Assembly (NCBI RefSeq): GCF_012726295.1
Contig: NZ_JABAOB010000006.1
Span: 62,001-126,000, forward strand
Direction of reading: 5' to 3'
DNA length: 64,000 nt
Source: Chitinophaga sp. Ak27
GTDB lineage: Bacteria > Bacteroidota > Bacteroidia > Chitinophagales > Chitinophagaceae
This document shows positions 43,557 through 52,644 of this stretch, in pieces (within the stretch, counting starts at the first letter, position 1; every line of letters starts with the position of its first letter). The position numbers were made by a program, and so were the translations under genes. The notes below the pieces were generated by a model. It worked only from the letters and a program-made list of their open reading frames with translations, searched no databases and was not told where the DNA came from.

Positions 43557-46373
43557 ATGCCAAAAGACTCATCTATCAAATCTGTTCTCATTATCGGTTC
43601 TGGACCCATTATTATTGGTCAGGCTTGCGAATTTGATTATTCCGGATCTCAGGCAGCGCGTTCGCTGCGGGAAGAAGGAATTAAAGTGATATTGATTAAT
43701 TCCAACCCGGCTACCATCATGACGGATCCAATGATGGCCGATAAGGTTTATTTGCTGCCATTGACCGTGGAAAGCATTGAGCAGATCCTGGAAGAAAACC
43801 AGATAGATGCCGTATTACCCACCATGGGCGGCCAAACTGCGCTGAACCTTTGTAAAGAAGTAGACGAACTGGGCATCTGGGAAAAGAACAATGTTCGCCT
43901 GATCGGGGTAGACATTAAAGCGATTGATAAAGCAGAAGATCGTGAACAATTCCGTCAGTGGATGATCCAACTGGGTATCCCGGTGGCGCCCGCCAGAACA
44001 GCTAACTCTTTCCTCGAAGGAAAAGAATTTGCACAGGAAATAGGTTTCCCGCTGGTAATCCGTCCTTCCTTTACCCTAGGTGGTACCGGTGGTGGATTTG
44101 TACACAGCAAAGACGACCTGGATGAAGCGCTGGACCGCGGTTTGAAAGCTTCTCCTATCCATGAAGTGCTGGTAGAAAAAGCGGTACTCGGATGGAAAGA
44201 ATATGAACTGGAACTGTTGCGCGACAAGAATGATAACGTAGTAATCATTTGTACTGTGGAGAACCTCGACCCGATGGGTATCCACACAGGTGATTCCATT
44301 ACGGTGGCGCCAGCAATGACCCTGAGCGATACGGCTTTCCAGGAGATGCGTAACAAAGCGATGATGATGATGCGCGACCTGGGCAATTTTGCCGGTGGTT
44401 GTAACGTACAGTTTTCGCTGAACCCGGAAACAGAAGAGCTGATTGCTATCGAAATCAACCCTCGTGTGAGCCGTTCCTCTGCATTGGCCTCTAAAGCAAC
44501 GGGTTACCCGATTGCGAAAATTGCTGCCAAACTGGCTATTGGTTATACACTGGATGAACTGGAAAACCAGATCACCAAAACTACTTCCGCATTCTTTGAA
44601 CCAGCACTGGACTACGTGATCGTAAAAATGCCGCGCTGGAACTTCGATAAATTTAAAGGAGCCGATGATACCCTGGGCCTGCAAATGAAATCAGTGGGAG
44701 AAGTAATGTCTATCGGACGTACTTTCCCTGAAGCATTACAGAAAGCCTGTCAGAGTCTCGAAAATGATGCACTCGGCCTCGGCTACTATGGTAAGTCTCT
44801 CCTGAAGAGTGAGCAACTGATCGAGAAATTAAAACGTCCTACCTGGGATCGTATTTTCCGCATCAAAGATGCTTTGATGGCAGGAGTTTCCGTAAAGCAT
44901 ATTCACCAGCTCACTTATATCGACCGCTGGTTTCTGCACCAGATCCAGGACATCGTAAACCTGGAAAAACAATTGCTGGAGCTTGATCTGCAGAGCGTTT
45001 CAGTAGAAATGCTGAAAGATGCCAAGAAAATGGGCTTCTCTGACAAGCAACTGGCGATTCTGTTTGGTGATTGCGATGAAGACGAAGTATACGCTAAGCG
45101 TAAGGAACTGGGCATTACCCGGACTTTCAAAATGGTAGATACCTGTAGCGCGGAGTTTGAAGCAAAAACACCTTACTTCTACTCTACGTTCGATACCGAA
45201 AATGAAAGCAAGGTAACCGATAAAAAGAAGATCATTGTATTGGGGTCCGGTCCTAACAGAATCGGGCAGGGTATTGAGTTCGACTACTGCTGTACACACG
45301 GTTTACAGGCGATCCAGGATTGCGGTTATGAAGCTATCATGGTGAATTGTAATCCTGAAACGGTTTCCACCGACTTCGACATGGCCGATAAACTATACTT
45401 CGAGCCGGTATTCTGGGAAAATCTCTGGGAGATCATTGAGTTGGAAAAACCGGAAGGCGTGATTGTGCAGTTGGGTGGACAAACCGCGTTGAAGCTGGCC
45501 AAACGGCTGGAAGAGAAAGGGGTGAAAATCATCGGTACCTCTTTCGACAACATGGATATTGCAGAAGACCGCGGTCGTTTCTCCGATATGCTGAAAGAAC
45601 TGGGTATTCCTTATCCTAAATATGGCACTGCTTACAATACAGACGACGCGATAGAAGTGGCGAAAGAAGTAGGTTACCCGGTATTGGTGCGTCCTTCCTA
45701 TGTATTAGGGGGGCAGCGTATGAGAATCGTTATCAATGAAGAGGAGCTGGAAGAATCTGTACTGAGCCTGTTAAGACACTTGCCTGGTAACAAGATATTG
45801 ATCGATCACTTCCTGGATCGCTGCCAGGAAGCAGAAATAGATGGCATCTTTGATGGTACTGATTTCCATGTAATGGGTGTGATGGAGCATATTGAGCCGG
45901 CGGGTATCCACAGTGGCGATAGTCATGCGTTGTTACCAGCTTTCAACTTGTCGCCGATCGAAGTAACTACCATGGAATACTATGCAGAAAAGATTGCGCG
46001 TGCACTGAATATCCAGGGCTTAATTAATATCCAGTTTGCAATTAAAGATGGCAATGTATATGTGATTGAAGCGAATCCGCGTGCTTCCCGTACTACACCG
46101 TTTATTGCTAAAGCCTACCAGGTGCCTTACCTGAACATTGCTACCAAAGTGATGATTGGCGCCAAAAAGCTGAAAGACTTTACCATTGAAAAGAAACTTA
46201 CCGGTTTTGCTATCAAGGAGCCTGTATTCTCTTTCAACAAGTTCCCGGGGGTAAACAAGGAACTCGGACCTGAAATGAAATCAACCGGAGAAGCAATACG
46301 CTTTATCAAAGATCTGCGCGATCCATATTTCAGACAACTCTTCAAAGAAAAGAGTATGTACCTGAGTAAATAA
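43557..46373 (+). CDS. carB: Carbamoyl-phosphate synthase large subunit
   Basis: A 938-aa protein catalysing the ATP-driven formation of carbamoyl phosphate from ammonia delivered by the small subunit, for arginine and pyrimidine synthesis. The two ATP-grasp halves are clear (VLIIGSGPIIIGQACEFDYSG at the start, a second copy with IVLGSGPNRIGQGIEFDYC at about 557). The E. coli enzyme has about 1070 residues, its last 130 forming the allosteric MGS domain for UMP/IMP/ornithine. This protein stops just where that domain would begin (ends KEKSMYLSK), so it probably lacks that regulation, a pattern common in Bacteroidota. The small subunit gene is not in this window. Confidence 0.95.
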   Translation: MPKDSSIKSVLIIGSGPIIIGQACEFDYSGSQAARSLREEGIKVILINSNPATIMTDPMMADKVYLLPLTVESIEQILEENQIDAVLPTMGGQTALNLCKEVDELGIWEKNNVRLIGVDIKAIDKAEDREQFRQWMIQLGIPVAPARTANSFLEGKEFAQEIGFPLVIRPSFTLGGTGGGFVHSKDDLDEALDRGLKASPIHEVLVEKAVLGWKEYELELLRDKNDNVVIICTVENLDPMGIHTGDSITVAPAMTLSDTAFQEMRNKAMMMMRDLGNFAGGCNVQFSLNPETEELIAIEINPRVSRSSALASKATGYPIAKIAAKLAIGYTLDELENQITKTTSAFFEPALDYVIVKMPRWNFDKFKGADDTLGLQMKSVGEVMSIGRTFPEALQKACQSLENDALGLGYYGKSLLKSEQLIEKLKRPTWDRIFRIKDALMAGVSVKHIHQLTYIDRWFLHQIQDIVNLEKQLLELDLQSVSVEMLKDAKKMGFSDKQLAILFGDCDEDEVYAKRKELGITRTFKMVDTCSAEFEAKTPYFYSTFDTENESKVTDKKKIIVLGSGPNRIGQGIEFDYCCTHGLQAIQDCGYEAIMVNCNPETVSTDFDMADKLYFEPVFWENLWEIIELEKPEGVIVQLGGQTALKLAKRLEEKGVKIIGTSFDNMDIAEDRGRFSDMLKELGIPYPKYGTAYNTDDAIEVAKEVGYPVLVRPSYVLGGQRMRIVINEEELEESVLSLLRHLPGNKILIDHFLDRCQEAEIDGIFDGTDFHVMGVMEHIEPAGIHSGDSHALLPAFNLSPIEVTTMEYYAEKIARALNIQGLINIQFAIKDGNVYVIEANPRASRTTPFIAKAYQVPYLNIATKVMIGAKKLKDFTIEKKLTGFAIKEPVFSFNKFPGVNKELGPEMKSTGEAIRFIKDLRDPYFRQLFKEKSMYLSK

Positions 46374-46396
46374 TATTGTTAGCTAAGTGTTAACGA

Positions 46397-46430
46397 AAAG
46401 CCCTCCTCGCTATAGCGGGGAGGGCTTTTT
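46397..46430 (+). terminator. carB terminator 1
   Basis: AAAAGCCCTCCTCGCT pairs with AGCGGGGAGGGCTTTT (one wobble pair), followed by T-residues on the plus strand, 23 bases after the carB stop. Confidence 0.88.
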
Positions 46431-46457
46431 ATATAAAGTAAGGTTGTCAAAAAAACA

Positions 46458-46484
46458 GAGCCTGATAAAAATCAGGCTCCTTCT
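46458..46484 (+). terminator. carB terminator 2
   Basis: GAGCCTGAT-AAAA-ATCAGGCTC, a perfect 9-bp stem with a 4-base loop, followed by CTTCTTTT on the plus strand. A second stop signal about 30 bases after the first. Confidence 0.75.
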
Positions 46485-46790
46485 TTTCCCTCAAAATAAC
46501 CATTAAAGACACGACTATTGAATCTTGATACAATTCATATAGCGTGACCGGTAATGCAGTTTACAAATAATATTATATTTAAAAGAGATGTTAACTAATC
46601 AATAACAGATGAAATAATATATAATATTTTAATAATTGATTATTAATTGTCTAGACAAGAGACATTTGTTACCGATTTCAGCCATTTTTCTCATTATAAG
46701 GAGAAGTTTTCAAGACATCATATAAAGATATTATCTATTAACTAAACCCATTTTTAACATTTTTGAAACACTTTACAGGATGTTAAAAGT

Positions 46791-46798
46791 TAGGTTTG
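46791..46798 (+). promoter_or_regulatory. TAnnTTTG promoter box of comEC
   Basis: TAGGTTTG lies 23 bases before the comEC ATG. A TTTG at 46762-46765 could be the -33 element, at slightly long spacing. Confidence 0.4.
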
Positions 46799-46821
46799 TT
46801 TTTGATAAAAGTTAACCCCAC

Positions 46822-48921
46822 ATGCATTTTGAGTCTACAGCATTTACTGTGATGTGCTGGAAACAAGCACCATTCTTACGCCTTATTTTACCCTTCCTGG
46901 CGGGGATAAGTATACAATTTTATACAGCGTTGCCGCCACTTTTGTGGCTATGTACAGTGGTTGTTTGTACCTGTTGTGCATGGCAGTTTCGCTATCTGCC
47001 TGTACAATGGCGGTTTAAACAGGCGTGGTTGCCAGGTATGCTGTTACAGATAAGCGTGGCCGGAAGTGGGGCCCTGGTTTTATATAAAGCAGATACCCGG
47101 CATCAACAGGGCTTTTTCCAGGATAACAGAACGGATACATCCCTGGTTTTATTGCAGATAGAAGAGCCGTTGCAACCGAAAGCAAGATCATTTAAATCCA
47201 TTGCCAGGGTGATAGCGCTATTTATACAACACCGGTGGGTGCCCGCAAAAGGCAATTTGCTGCTTTATATTGCCCGGGATACTATGCCTCCGCTGCTTAC
47301 GTATGGCAACCGGCTCGTTGTCCGTAAAAAGCCAGAATTGATCAGGAACAACGGCAATCCCGGAGGCTTCAACTATCTGCAATATTGTGAATCTCAACAG
47401 CTTTATCAGCAGCTGTATTTACAGGCTACCGATTATTACAAATTATCCGGCACGGGTGGCAGTGTCATAAATCGTTGGTTGTTGCATGCGAGAGATTACT
47501 GTTTATCCTGTTTTAGGAGATATATTGGGGCAGGGCCGGAAGCCGGAATGGCAGAAGCATTGCTGATAGGGTACCGACAGGATCTGGATAAGGCAGTGGT
47601 GCAAGACTATAGTAACACTGGTATTGTGCACATTATCGCTATTTCCGGGATGCACCTGGCGCTGTTGTATGGTACGCTCCTCTGGTGTTTGCGCTGGTTG
47701 CCGCCCGGCAAATGGGCAGGTGCATTGAAAGCGATTCTTATTTTGGGAGTGCTATGGGGATTTGCACTGCTTACCGGGGCATCGGCTTCTGTGCTCCGTT
47801 CCGCGGTGATGTTTACCGGCATTACGCTTGGCCGTTTTATACTGGAGCGTTACAGCAGCATTTATAATACCCTGGCTGCATCCGCGTTTTTGTTATTAGC
47901 CTATCAGCCATATCTGGCTATAGATGCCGGCTTTCAGTTGTCATATTTGGCAGTACTCAGCATATTGCTTTTCTATCAGCCCTTGTACGAATTGTGGAAC
48001 ATTAAGCGGAAGTGGATGATAATACTCTGGCAAATGATGTCGGTATCGCTGGCCGCACAGTTAATGACTACTCCGGTGAGCCTGTTTTACTTTCACCAGT
48101 TTCCCAATTACTTTTTATTAGCTAATCTCGTGGCAGTGCCATTATCTACTGTTATTATTTATGGAGAAGTGATACTATTGGGGCTTTCTCCATTTCCGGT
48201 ATTAGCCGCGTTCGCAGGACTGGTTATCCGGTTCCTTATTTTTGCTATGAATAGTTGTGTAAGGTGGTTAGGAACGCTACCCCATGCGCTTGTCATGAAT
48301 ATCCATTGTTCGCTGTTACTCATGATATGTTTGTACTCGCTGCTGGCAGGAATTACTCTATGGTGGCTTAGCGGCTGGCGGCCGGGTGCCTGGCTGGCCG
48401 CATTGAGCCTGTGGGGATGCCTGGTTACGCGGGCTGTATGGCTCGCACGGGTGCAGCAACAATCTAAAATTGTTGTGTATAACGTATCCGCCTATACGGC
48501 AATTGACTGTATATATGGACGGCAGGCCCGGTTTATTGGCGATGACAGCATCTGGCAAGCTGCCAGCGCCCAGGCTTTGCTGGCCGCAAGGAATGAGATG
48601 GGTATACATGCAGGTGTTCCAAATGGCTTTCTACAGCACGGGCATTACAGTTGCTTTTATGGAAGAAGCCTGTTGATCATCGATAGTATCTTGCCACAGA
48701 AAGTGACTGGCAGAAAGTTGCAGACCGATTATATCTTGCTTACCCATAATCCCAGGGTTGATATCAGCCAGCTGGATAGTTTGTATGACTACCGGCTAGT
48801 CATTTTTGCTGCCAACAATTATGCTAAACGGATATTGCGCTGGAAGCAGGCTTGCGAAGCGATAGGGCATCCTTATTACGTTGTTGGCGAGCAAGGGGCA
48901 TTCGTAGCAGAGATAAGATAA
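46822..48921 (+). CDS. ComEC/Rec2 family DNA uptake protein
   Basis: A 699-aa membrane protein. An N-terminal pair of helices and a DUF4131-like soluble region (about 1-200) precede the competence domain, about 8-10 helices (about 225-520), with GYRQDLDKAVVQDYSNTGIVHIIAISGMHLALL as the signature region. The C-terminal 150 residues do not show the HxHxDH zinc motif of the metallo-beta-lactamase domain that many ComEC proteins carry, so the nuclease-like domain is absent or highly diverged. ComEC forms the channel for single-stranded DNA entry during transformation. It is transcribed alone. Confidence 0.88.
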   Translation: MHFESTAFTVMCWKQAPFLRLILPFLAGISIQFYTALPPLLWLCTVVVCTCCAWQFRYLPVQWRFKQAWLPGMLLQISVAGSGALVLYKADTRHQQGFFQDNRTDTSLVLLQIEEPLQPKARSFKSIARVIALFIQHRWVPAKGNLLLYIARDTMPPLLTYGNRLVVRKKPELIRNNGNPGGFNYLQYCESQQLYQQLYLQATDYYKLSGTGGSVINRWLLHARDYCLSCFRRYIGAGPEAGMAEALLIGYRQDLDKAVVQDYSNTGIVHIIAISGMHLALLYGTLLWCLRWLPPGKWAGALKAILILGVLWGFALLTGASASVLRSAVMFTGITLGRFILERYSSIYNTLAASAFLLLAYQPYLAIDAGFQLSYLAVLSILLFYQPLYELWNIKRKWMIILWQMMSVSLAAQLMTTPVSLFYFHQFPNYFLLANLVAVPLSTVIIYGEVILLGLSPFPVLAAFAGLVIRFLIFAMNSCVRWLGTLPHALVMNIHCSLLLMICLYSLLAGITLWWLSGWRPGAWLAALSLWGCLVTRAVWLARVQQQSKIVVYNVSAYTAIDCIYGRQARFIGDDSIWQAASAQALLAARNEMGIHAGVPNGFLQHGHYSCFYGRSLLIIDSILPQKVTGRKLQTDYILLTHNPRVDISQLDSLYDYRLVIFAANNYAKRILRWKQACEAIGHPYYVVGEQGAFVAEIR

Positions 48922-48942
48922 AGGAATACAACCCCGGATAGC

Positions 48943-48994
48943 TGTCAGCCAATGCATGCGATGCAGAATTTCGTCACTCATGCATTGGCTGACA
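48943..48994. terminator. Hairpin between convergent comEC and surface-protein genes
   Basis: TGTCAGCCAATGCATG pairs with CATGCATTGGCTGACA (16 bp, 20-base loop). It sits 22 bases after the comEC stop and 28 before the end of the minus-strand gene, so it may serve both. It lacks a T-run on either side, so its ability to terminate is uncertain. Confidence 0.6.
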
Positions 48995-49022
48995 TATGTC
49001 TTGTTGGTCTATAGCTGGCCTT

Positions 49023-50159
49023 TTACAGCGTTGTTTGCAGCTTGCTTTCCAACTCGTCAATTTTCTTCTGCATACGAATCAGGTGCAAGGTCATTTCCTC
49101 TACTTTTTCCAGTAACAACCTGTTCATCTCTCCAACATCATATCCGTTTTCGGCCACTTCTTTGGCCGTAGGGATACCGGGAAGATGTTTATTCGCTTTG
49201 ATGAATTTTTCCGTGTCGTAAAGCGGCATAATGGTGTAGTCATCATGGAATACATAATCTGCCCAGGTGGGAGATTGGGTAACTTTTATTTTTCTTGCAC
49301 CAAGTAGCCCTTCTACGGCCAATTTACAAGCACCTGGATTAACGGTTCCTATGCCAACACTGCCACCGCCGGTTGCCATAATAATGTTGCCTGTAGAAGC
49401 GGTATTCATATATAGTTTGTTATCAGTGCCGGCAGAATTGGTTTCGAGCACAAGATAACCTTCGTTACTACCCCGGATTCTTCCCCCGGTTGGAGCACCA
49501 AAAGTGGTCCATTCATTATATGCGTTGCCAAGAACAGCTGCCAGTTTAATTCCATTAGCCGTGTCGGTAGCGGTAGCAACAACATCTAAAGGCGCCCGGG
49601 GCGAGCCGTTGTTGATCCCAACACGCCCCGATTGTGCCCAGATGCCATTTCCGGGGAATGAAACAGTGCCGCCAAATTTGTTATAGTAAGTGATTTCGGT
49701 TTTCTGCGTAGCAGAAGCGGAAATGGCCTCATCTAACAAGCTCCATCCCTGGTAACTGGATGGAACGTCCATCGGCAGACCCTTTGCAAAAGCCCTGATA
49801 GCAAAGCGTTGAAAATAATCTTTACTATCAATGAAAATTATCACCTTGCCATTTTCATTGGCTAGGTACAAGCGTGGAGTATAAGCTCCAAATGACGAGG
49901 CCCGTACGCTCTGGAAGATATTGTCATAAACATAGAAGTTAATGATCAGCCCAATAGGCGATGATGTGCCATAGTTATAACCCTCCAGGATTATCGTAGG
50001 CATTTCCACACCATTACTAAATGGTAAATTAGTTTTAATCTTAACCCCATTAGTCGGATTGGAGCCTCGGGCATACGTAACTACGGTATCACAAAAGATC
50101 TGAGCCTTTAGGCCAGAAAGTATGCATGTAAGGAAAAACAATAAGAGGATGTTTTTCAT
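49023..50159 (-). CDS. Secreted protein with tail-fibre-like C-terminus
   Basis: A 378-aa exported protein. The signal peptide (MKNILLLFFLTCILSGLKAQ) fixes the start at 50159. The centre has beta-rich repeats with NGIWAQSGRVGINNGSPRAPL and NPGACKLAVEGLLGARKIKV. The end has YDTEKFIKANKHLPGIPTAK followed by a coiled coil (MNRLLLEKVEEMTLHLIRMQ). This combination is a very common Bacteroidota secreted protein type, with the C-terminal part resembling phage tail-fibre chaperone regions. Its role may be in adhesion, but no ligand can be named. Confidence 0.78.
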   Translation of the reverse strand: MKNILLLFFLTCILSGLKAQIFCDTVVTYARGSNPTNGVKIKTNLPFSNGVEMPTIILEGYNYGTSSPIGLIINFYVYDNIFQSVRASSFGAYTPRLYLANENGKVIIFIDSKDYFQRFAIRAFAKGLPMDVPSSYQGWSLLDEAISASATQKTEITYYNKFGGTVSFPGNGIWAQSGRVGINNGSPRAPLDVVATATDTANGIKLAAVLGNAYNEWTTFGAPTGGRIRGSNEGYLVLETNSAGTDNKLYMNTASTGNIIMATGGGSVGIGTVNPGACKLAVEGLLGARKIKVTQSPTWADYVFHDDYTIMPLYDTEKFIKANKHLPGIPTAKEVAENGYDVGEMNRLLLEKVEEMTLHLIRMQKKIDELESKLQTTL

Positions 50160-50330
50160 ATAGGGAGTTGTTTTAAACGGGTACAAACGGGCTACAGTGA
50201 AACCAAGATATAAACTTTATGGGTATCTAAGCAGTTATCAACGAATAAGTTACCCACATTTTTTTGTGATTTTTTAGCGTCAGATTCTATTTCTACGGGG
50301 TAGAAGAATGGAAAAATGATTGTTACGTGT

Positions 50331-50338
50331 TAACTTTG
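50331..50338 (+). promoter_or_regulatory. TAnnTTTG promoter box of purH
   Basis: TAACTTTG lies 61 bases before the purH ATG. The sequence before it is A/T-rich without a clean -33 TTTG. Confidence 0.5.
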
Positions 50339-50398
50339 CGCTTCTTTTCGGTTCCAGACCAGGGGACCTATGTTATTAATTTCTAATGTTTTCCATTC

Positions 50399-51913
50399 AT
50401 GCAAAAGCAAATTAAATCAGCTTTGATCTCCGTTTTCTATAAAGATAACCTGGAGAACATTGTTAAAAAGTTAGGTGAACAAGGTGTTACCATCTACTCT
50501 ACCGGCGGTACGCAAAAATTTATTGAGGACCTGGGTGTGAAATGCGTAGCAGTTGAAGACCTGACCGCTTACCCTTCTATTTTAGGGGGACGTGTAAAAA
50601 CCCTGCACCCTAAAGTGTTTGGTGGTATTCTGGCCCGTCGCGATAACCCGCAGGACTTGGAGCAGCTGAAGGAATACCAGATACCGGAAATAGACCTGGT
50701 AATAGTAGACCTGTACCCTTTTGAGGAAACTGTAAAGAGTACCAGCGTAGAACAAACAATCATTGAGAAAATTGATATAGGGGGTGTTTCACTGATCCGT
50801 GCAGCTGGCAAAAACTACAAAGATGTAGTGATTGTAGCTTCCAAAGATCAGTATGCCGACCTGGAAAAGGTATTAACCGATAACAACGGAGCTACCTCTG
50901 TTGAAGAACGCAGAGGCTTTGCAGCCAAGGCATTTGAGATCTGTGCCCACTATGATGTAGCCATTTCCCAATATTTCCTGAACAACGAGCCAGGGGCTAA
51001 CTTCCAGCTGTCTGTTCCTGAAGGGCAGGTAAACCGTTATGGTGAAAACCCTCATCAACGCGGTGTTTTCTACGGCAACCTTAACGAAATATTTAATAAA
51101 CTGCATGGTAAGGAATTATCCTTCAACAACCTGGTAGACGTAGATGCCGCATGCCAGCTGATCCAGGAGTTTGAAGCCACCACTTTTGCTGTTATCAAAC
51201 ATACCAACGTATGCGGTATTGCCTCCCGTACCACGCTGAAGGAAGCCTGGGAAGCAGCGCTGGCAGGCGATAAGGAAAGTGCTTTTGGGGGCGTACTGGT
51301 AACCAATAAAATCATTGATAAAACCACCGCGGAATCTATCAGCGAAATATTCTTTGAAATCCTGATCGCACCTGGCTTTGATGCCGATGCACTAACCGTA
51401 TTGCAAGCCAAAAAGAACCGCATCTTACTCGAACAAAAGCAACCAGTGAAGAGTAAATACATGTTCAAAAATGTACTGAACGGTGTATTACTACAGGACA
51501 GCGATAATGGCAACTACAAAGAATGGAATGAAGTAGGTGCTCGTCCGGCTACTGAAGCAGAGAAATCTGACCTGGAATTTGCCAACATCGTATGTAAACA
51601 CCTGAAATCAAACGCTATCGCGCTGGTAAAGGATAAACAACTGATTGGTAAAGGCTGTGGCCAGACTTCCCGTATCGATGCTTTACGTCACGCCATCGAA
51701 AAGGCAGGACAGTTCAACTTTGATCTGAAAGGCGCTGTAATGGCGTCCGACGCTTTCTTCCCATTCAACGACTGCGTAAGCATTGCGCATGAACAGGGTA
51801 TTAACGCGGTGATTCAGCCTGGTGGCTCAGTAAGGGATAATGATTCCGTTGAATTCTGCAAAGAACACGATATGGTGATGGTAATGACGGGGATGCGTCA
51901 TTTCAGACACTAA
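50399..51913 (+). CDS. purH: Bifunctional AICAR transformylase/IMP cyclohydrolase
   Basis: A 504-aa enzyme for the last two steps of purine synthesis: formylation of AICAR by 10-formyl-THF, then ring closure to IMP. The N-terminal cyclohydrolase domain (about 1-190) has QKQIKSALISVFYKDNLENI, YSTGGTQKFIEDLG and GGRVKTLHPKVFGGILARR. The transformylase domain has RYGENPHQRGVFYG, the catalytic Lys-His in AVIKHTNVCGIA and GKGCGQTSRIDAL. ATG at 50399 is a good start. It is monocistronic with a strong terminator. Confidence 0.97.
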   Translation: MQKQIKSALISVFYKDNLENIVKKLGEQGVTIYSTGGTQKFIEDLGVKCVAVEDLTAYPSILGGRVKTLHPKVFGGILARRDNPQDLEQLKEYQIPEIDLVIVDLYPFEETVKSTSVEQTIIEKIDIGGVSLIRAAGKNYKDVVIVASKDQYADLEKVLTDNNGATSVEERRGFAAKAFEICAHYDVAISQYFLNNEPGANFQLSVPEGQVNRYGENPHQRGVFYGNLNEIFNKLHGKELSFNNLVDVDAACQLIQEFEATTFAVIKHTNVCGIASRTTLKEAWEAALAGDKESAFGGVLVTNKIIDKTTAESISEIFFEILIAPGFDADALTVLQAKKNRILLEQKQPVKSKYMFKNVLNGVLLQDSDNGNYKEWNEVGARPATEAEKSDLEFANIVCKHLKSNAIALVKDKQLIGKGCGQTSRIDALRHAIEKAGQFNFDLKGAVMASDAFFPFNDCVSIAHEQGINAVIQPGGSVRDNDSVEFCKEHDMVMVMTGMRHFRH

Positions 51914-51937
51914 TAAACGTATACAAAGCAATAGCTT

Positions 51938-51973
51938 GGAAAGCGCCGGAATTCTCCGGCGCTTTCCGGTTTT
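51938..51973 (+). terminator. purH terminator
   Basis: GGAAAGCGCCGGA and TCCGGCGCTTTCC form a perfect 13-bp stem with a 4-base loop, followed by GGTTTT on the plus strand, 24 bases after purH. Confidence 0.88.
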
Positions 51974-52065
51974 AATAGCTTAATATTCGAAAAAAAATAA
52001 TAGTATTGTTGCTTTGTAAACCAATAGTATGCTACCGCTAAGCGGCGAAAGCCAGCGGCTACCCA

Positions 52066-52644
52066 ATGCCCTTTATTCAGCAAAATATCATGCAAGATGC
52101 AGCAGATGCAGATTTGATCCGGGAGTATAAAGCCTCCGGCAAACTGGATTTTCTTGCAGCCCTTTACCAGCGTTATATGAACCTGGTATATGGGGTATGC
52201 CTGAAATATTTTGATGAAGAAGCCAGTAAGGATGCGGTAATGCAGATATTTGAAGAACTAATCGATAAGTTGAAGGTTCATGAGGTACAGAATTTCAAAA
52301 GCTGGTTGCATGTGCTGAGCCGTAACCACTGCCTGATGAAGCTGAGAGCCATGAAAAACAAGGAATCCCGGCAGGTGTCTATAGATGCCCACCCAGTTGT
52401 GGAAAATGAGGAAATAGGGCATCATGTGAACGGAATAACGCTGGAGGACAATCTCCAGAGCATGGAAAAGTGCCTGGAGACTTTGCCGGAAGAACAGAAG
52501 CGGAGTGTAGACCTGTTTTATCTTCAGGAAAAAAGCTACCGGGAAGTAAGTATTATTACTGGTTACGAAATGAACAAGGTGAAAAGCTATATCCAGAACG
52601 GAAAGCGTAACCTGAAAATATGTATGGAACAACAAAATGTCTGA
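52066..52644 (+). CDS. ECF-type sigma factor
   Basis: A 192-aa sigma factor. Region 2 covers about 15-85 (ADLIREYKASGKLDFLAALY, EASKDAVMQIFEELIDKLKV). Region 4 covers about 130-190 (LETLPEEQKRSVDLFYLQEK, the HTH SYREVSIITGYEMNKVKSYI). The start is 52066 or the Met of MQDAADAD at 52090. It overlaps the next gene by 8 bases, so the pair is translationally coupled. This is the third sigma/anti-sigma-like locus in the window. Confidence 0.88.
   Translation: MPFIQQNIMQDAADADLIREYKASGKLDFLAALYQRYMNLVYGVCLKYFDEEASKDAVMQIFEELIDKLKVHEVQNFKSWLHVLSRNHCLMKLRAMKNKESRQVSIDAHPVVENEEIGHHVNGITLEDNLQSMEKCLETLPEEQKRSVDLFYLQEKSYREVSIITGYEMNKVKSYIQNGKRNLKICMEQQNV

Larger units (their letters stand above)
46374..46821. 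other. Intergenic region between carB and comEC
   Basis: 448 bases with two successive terminators, then an A/T-rich segment without recognised motifs, then the comEC promoter (TAGGTTTG at 46791). Short open frames here are only a few codons long. Confidence 0.5.
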
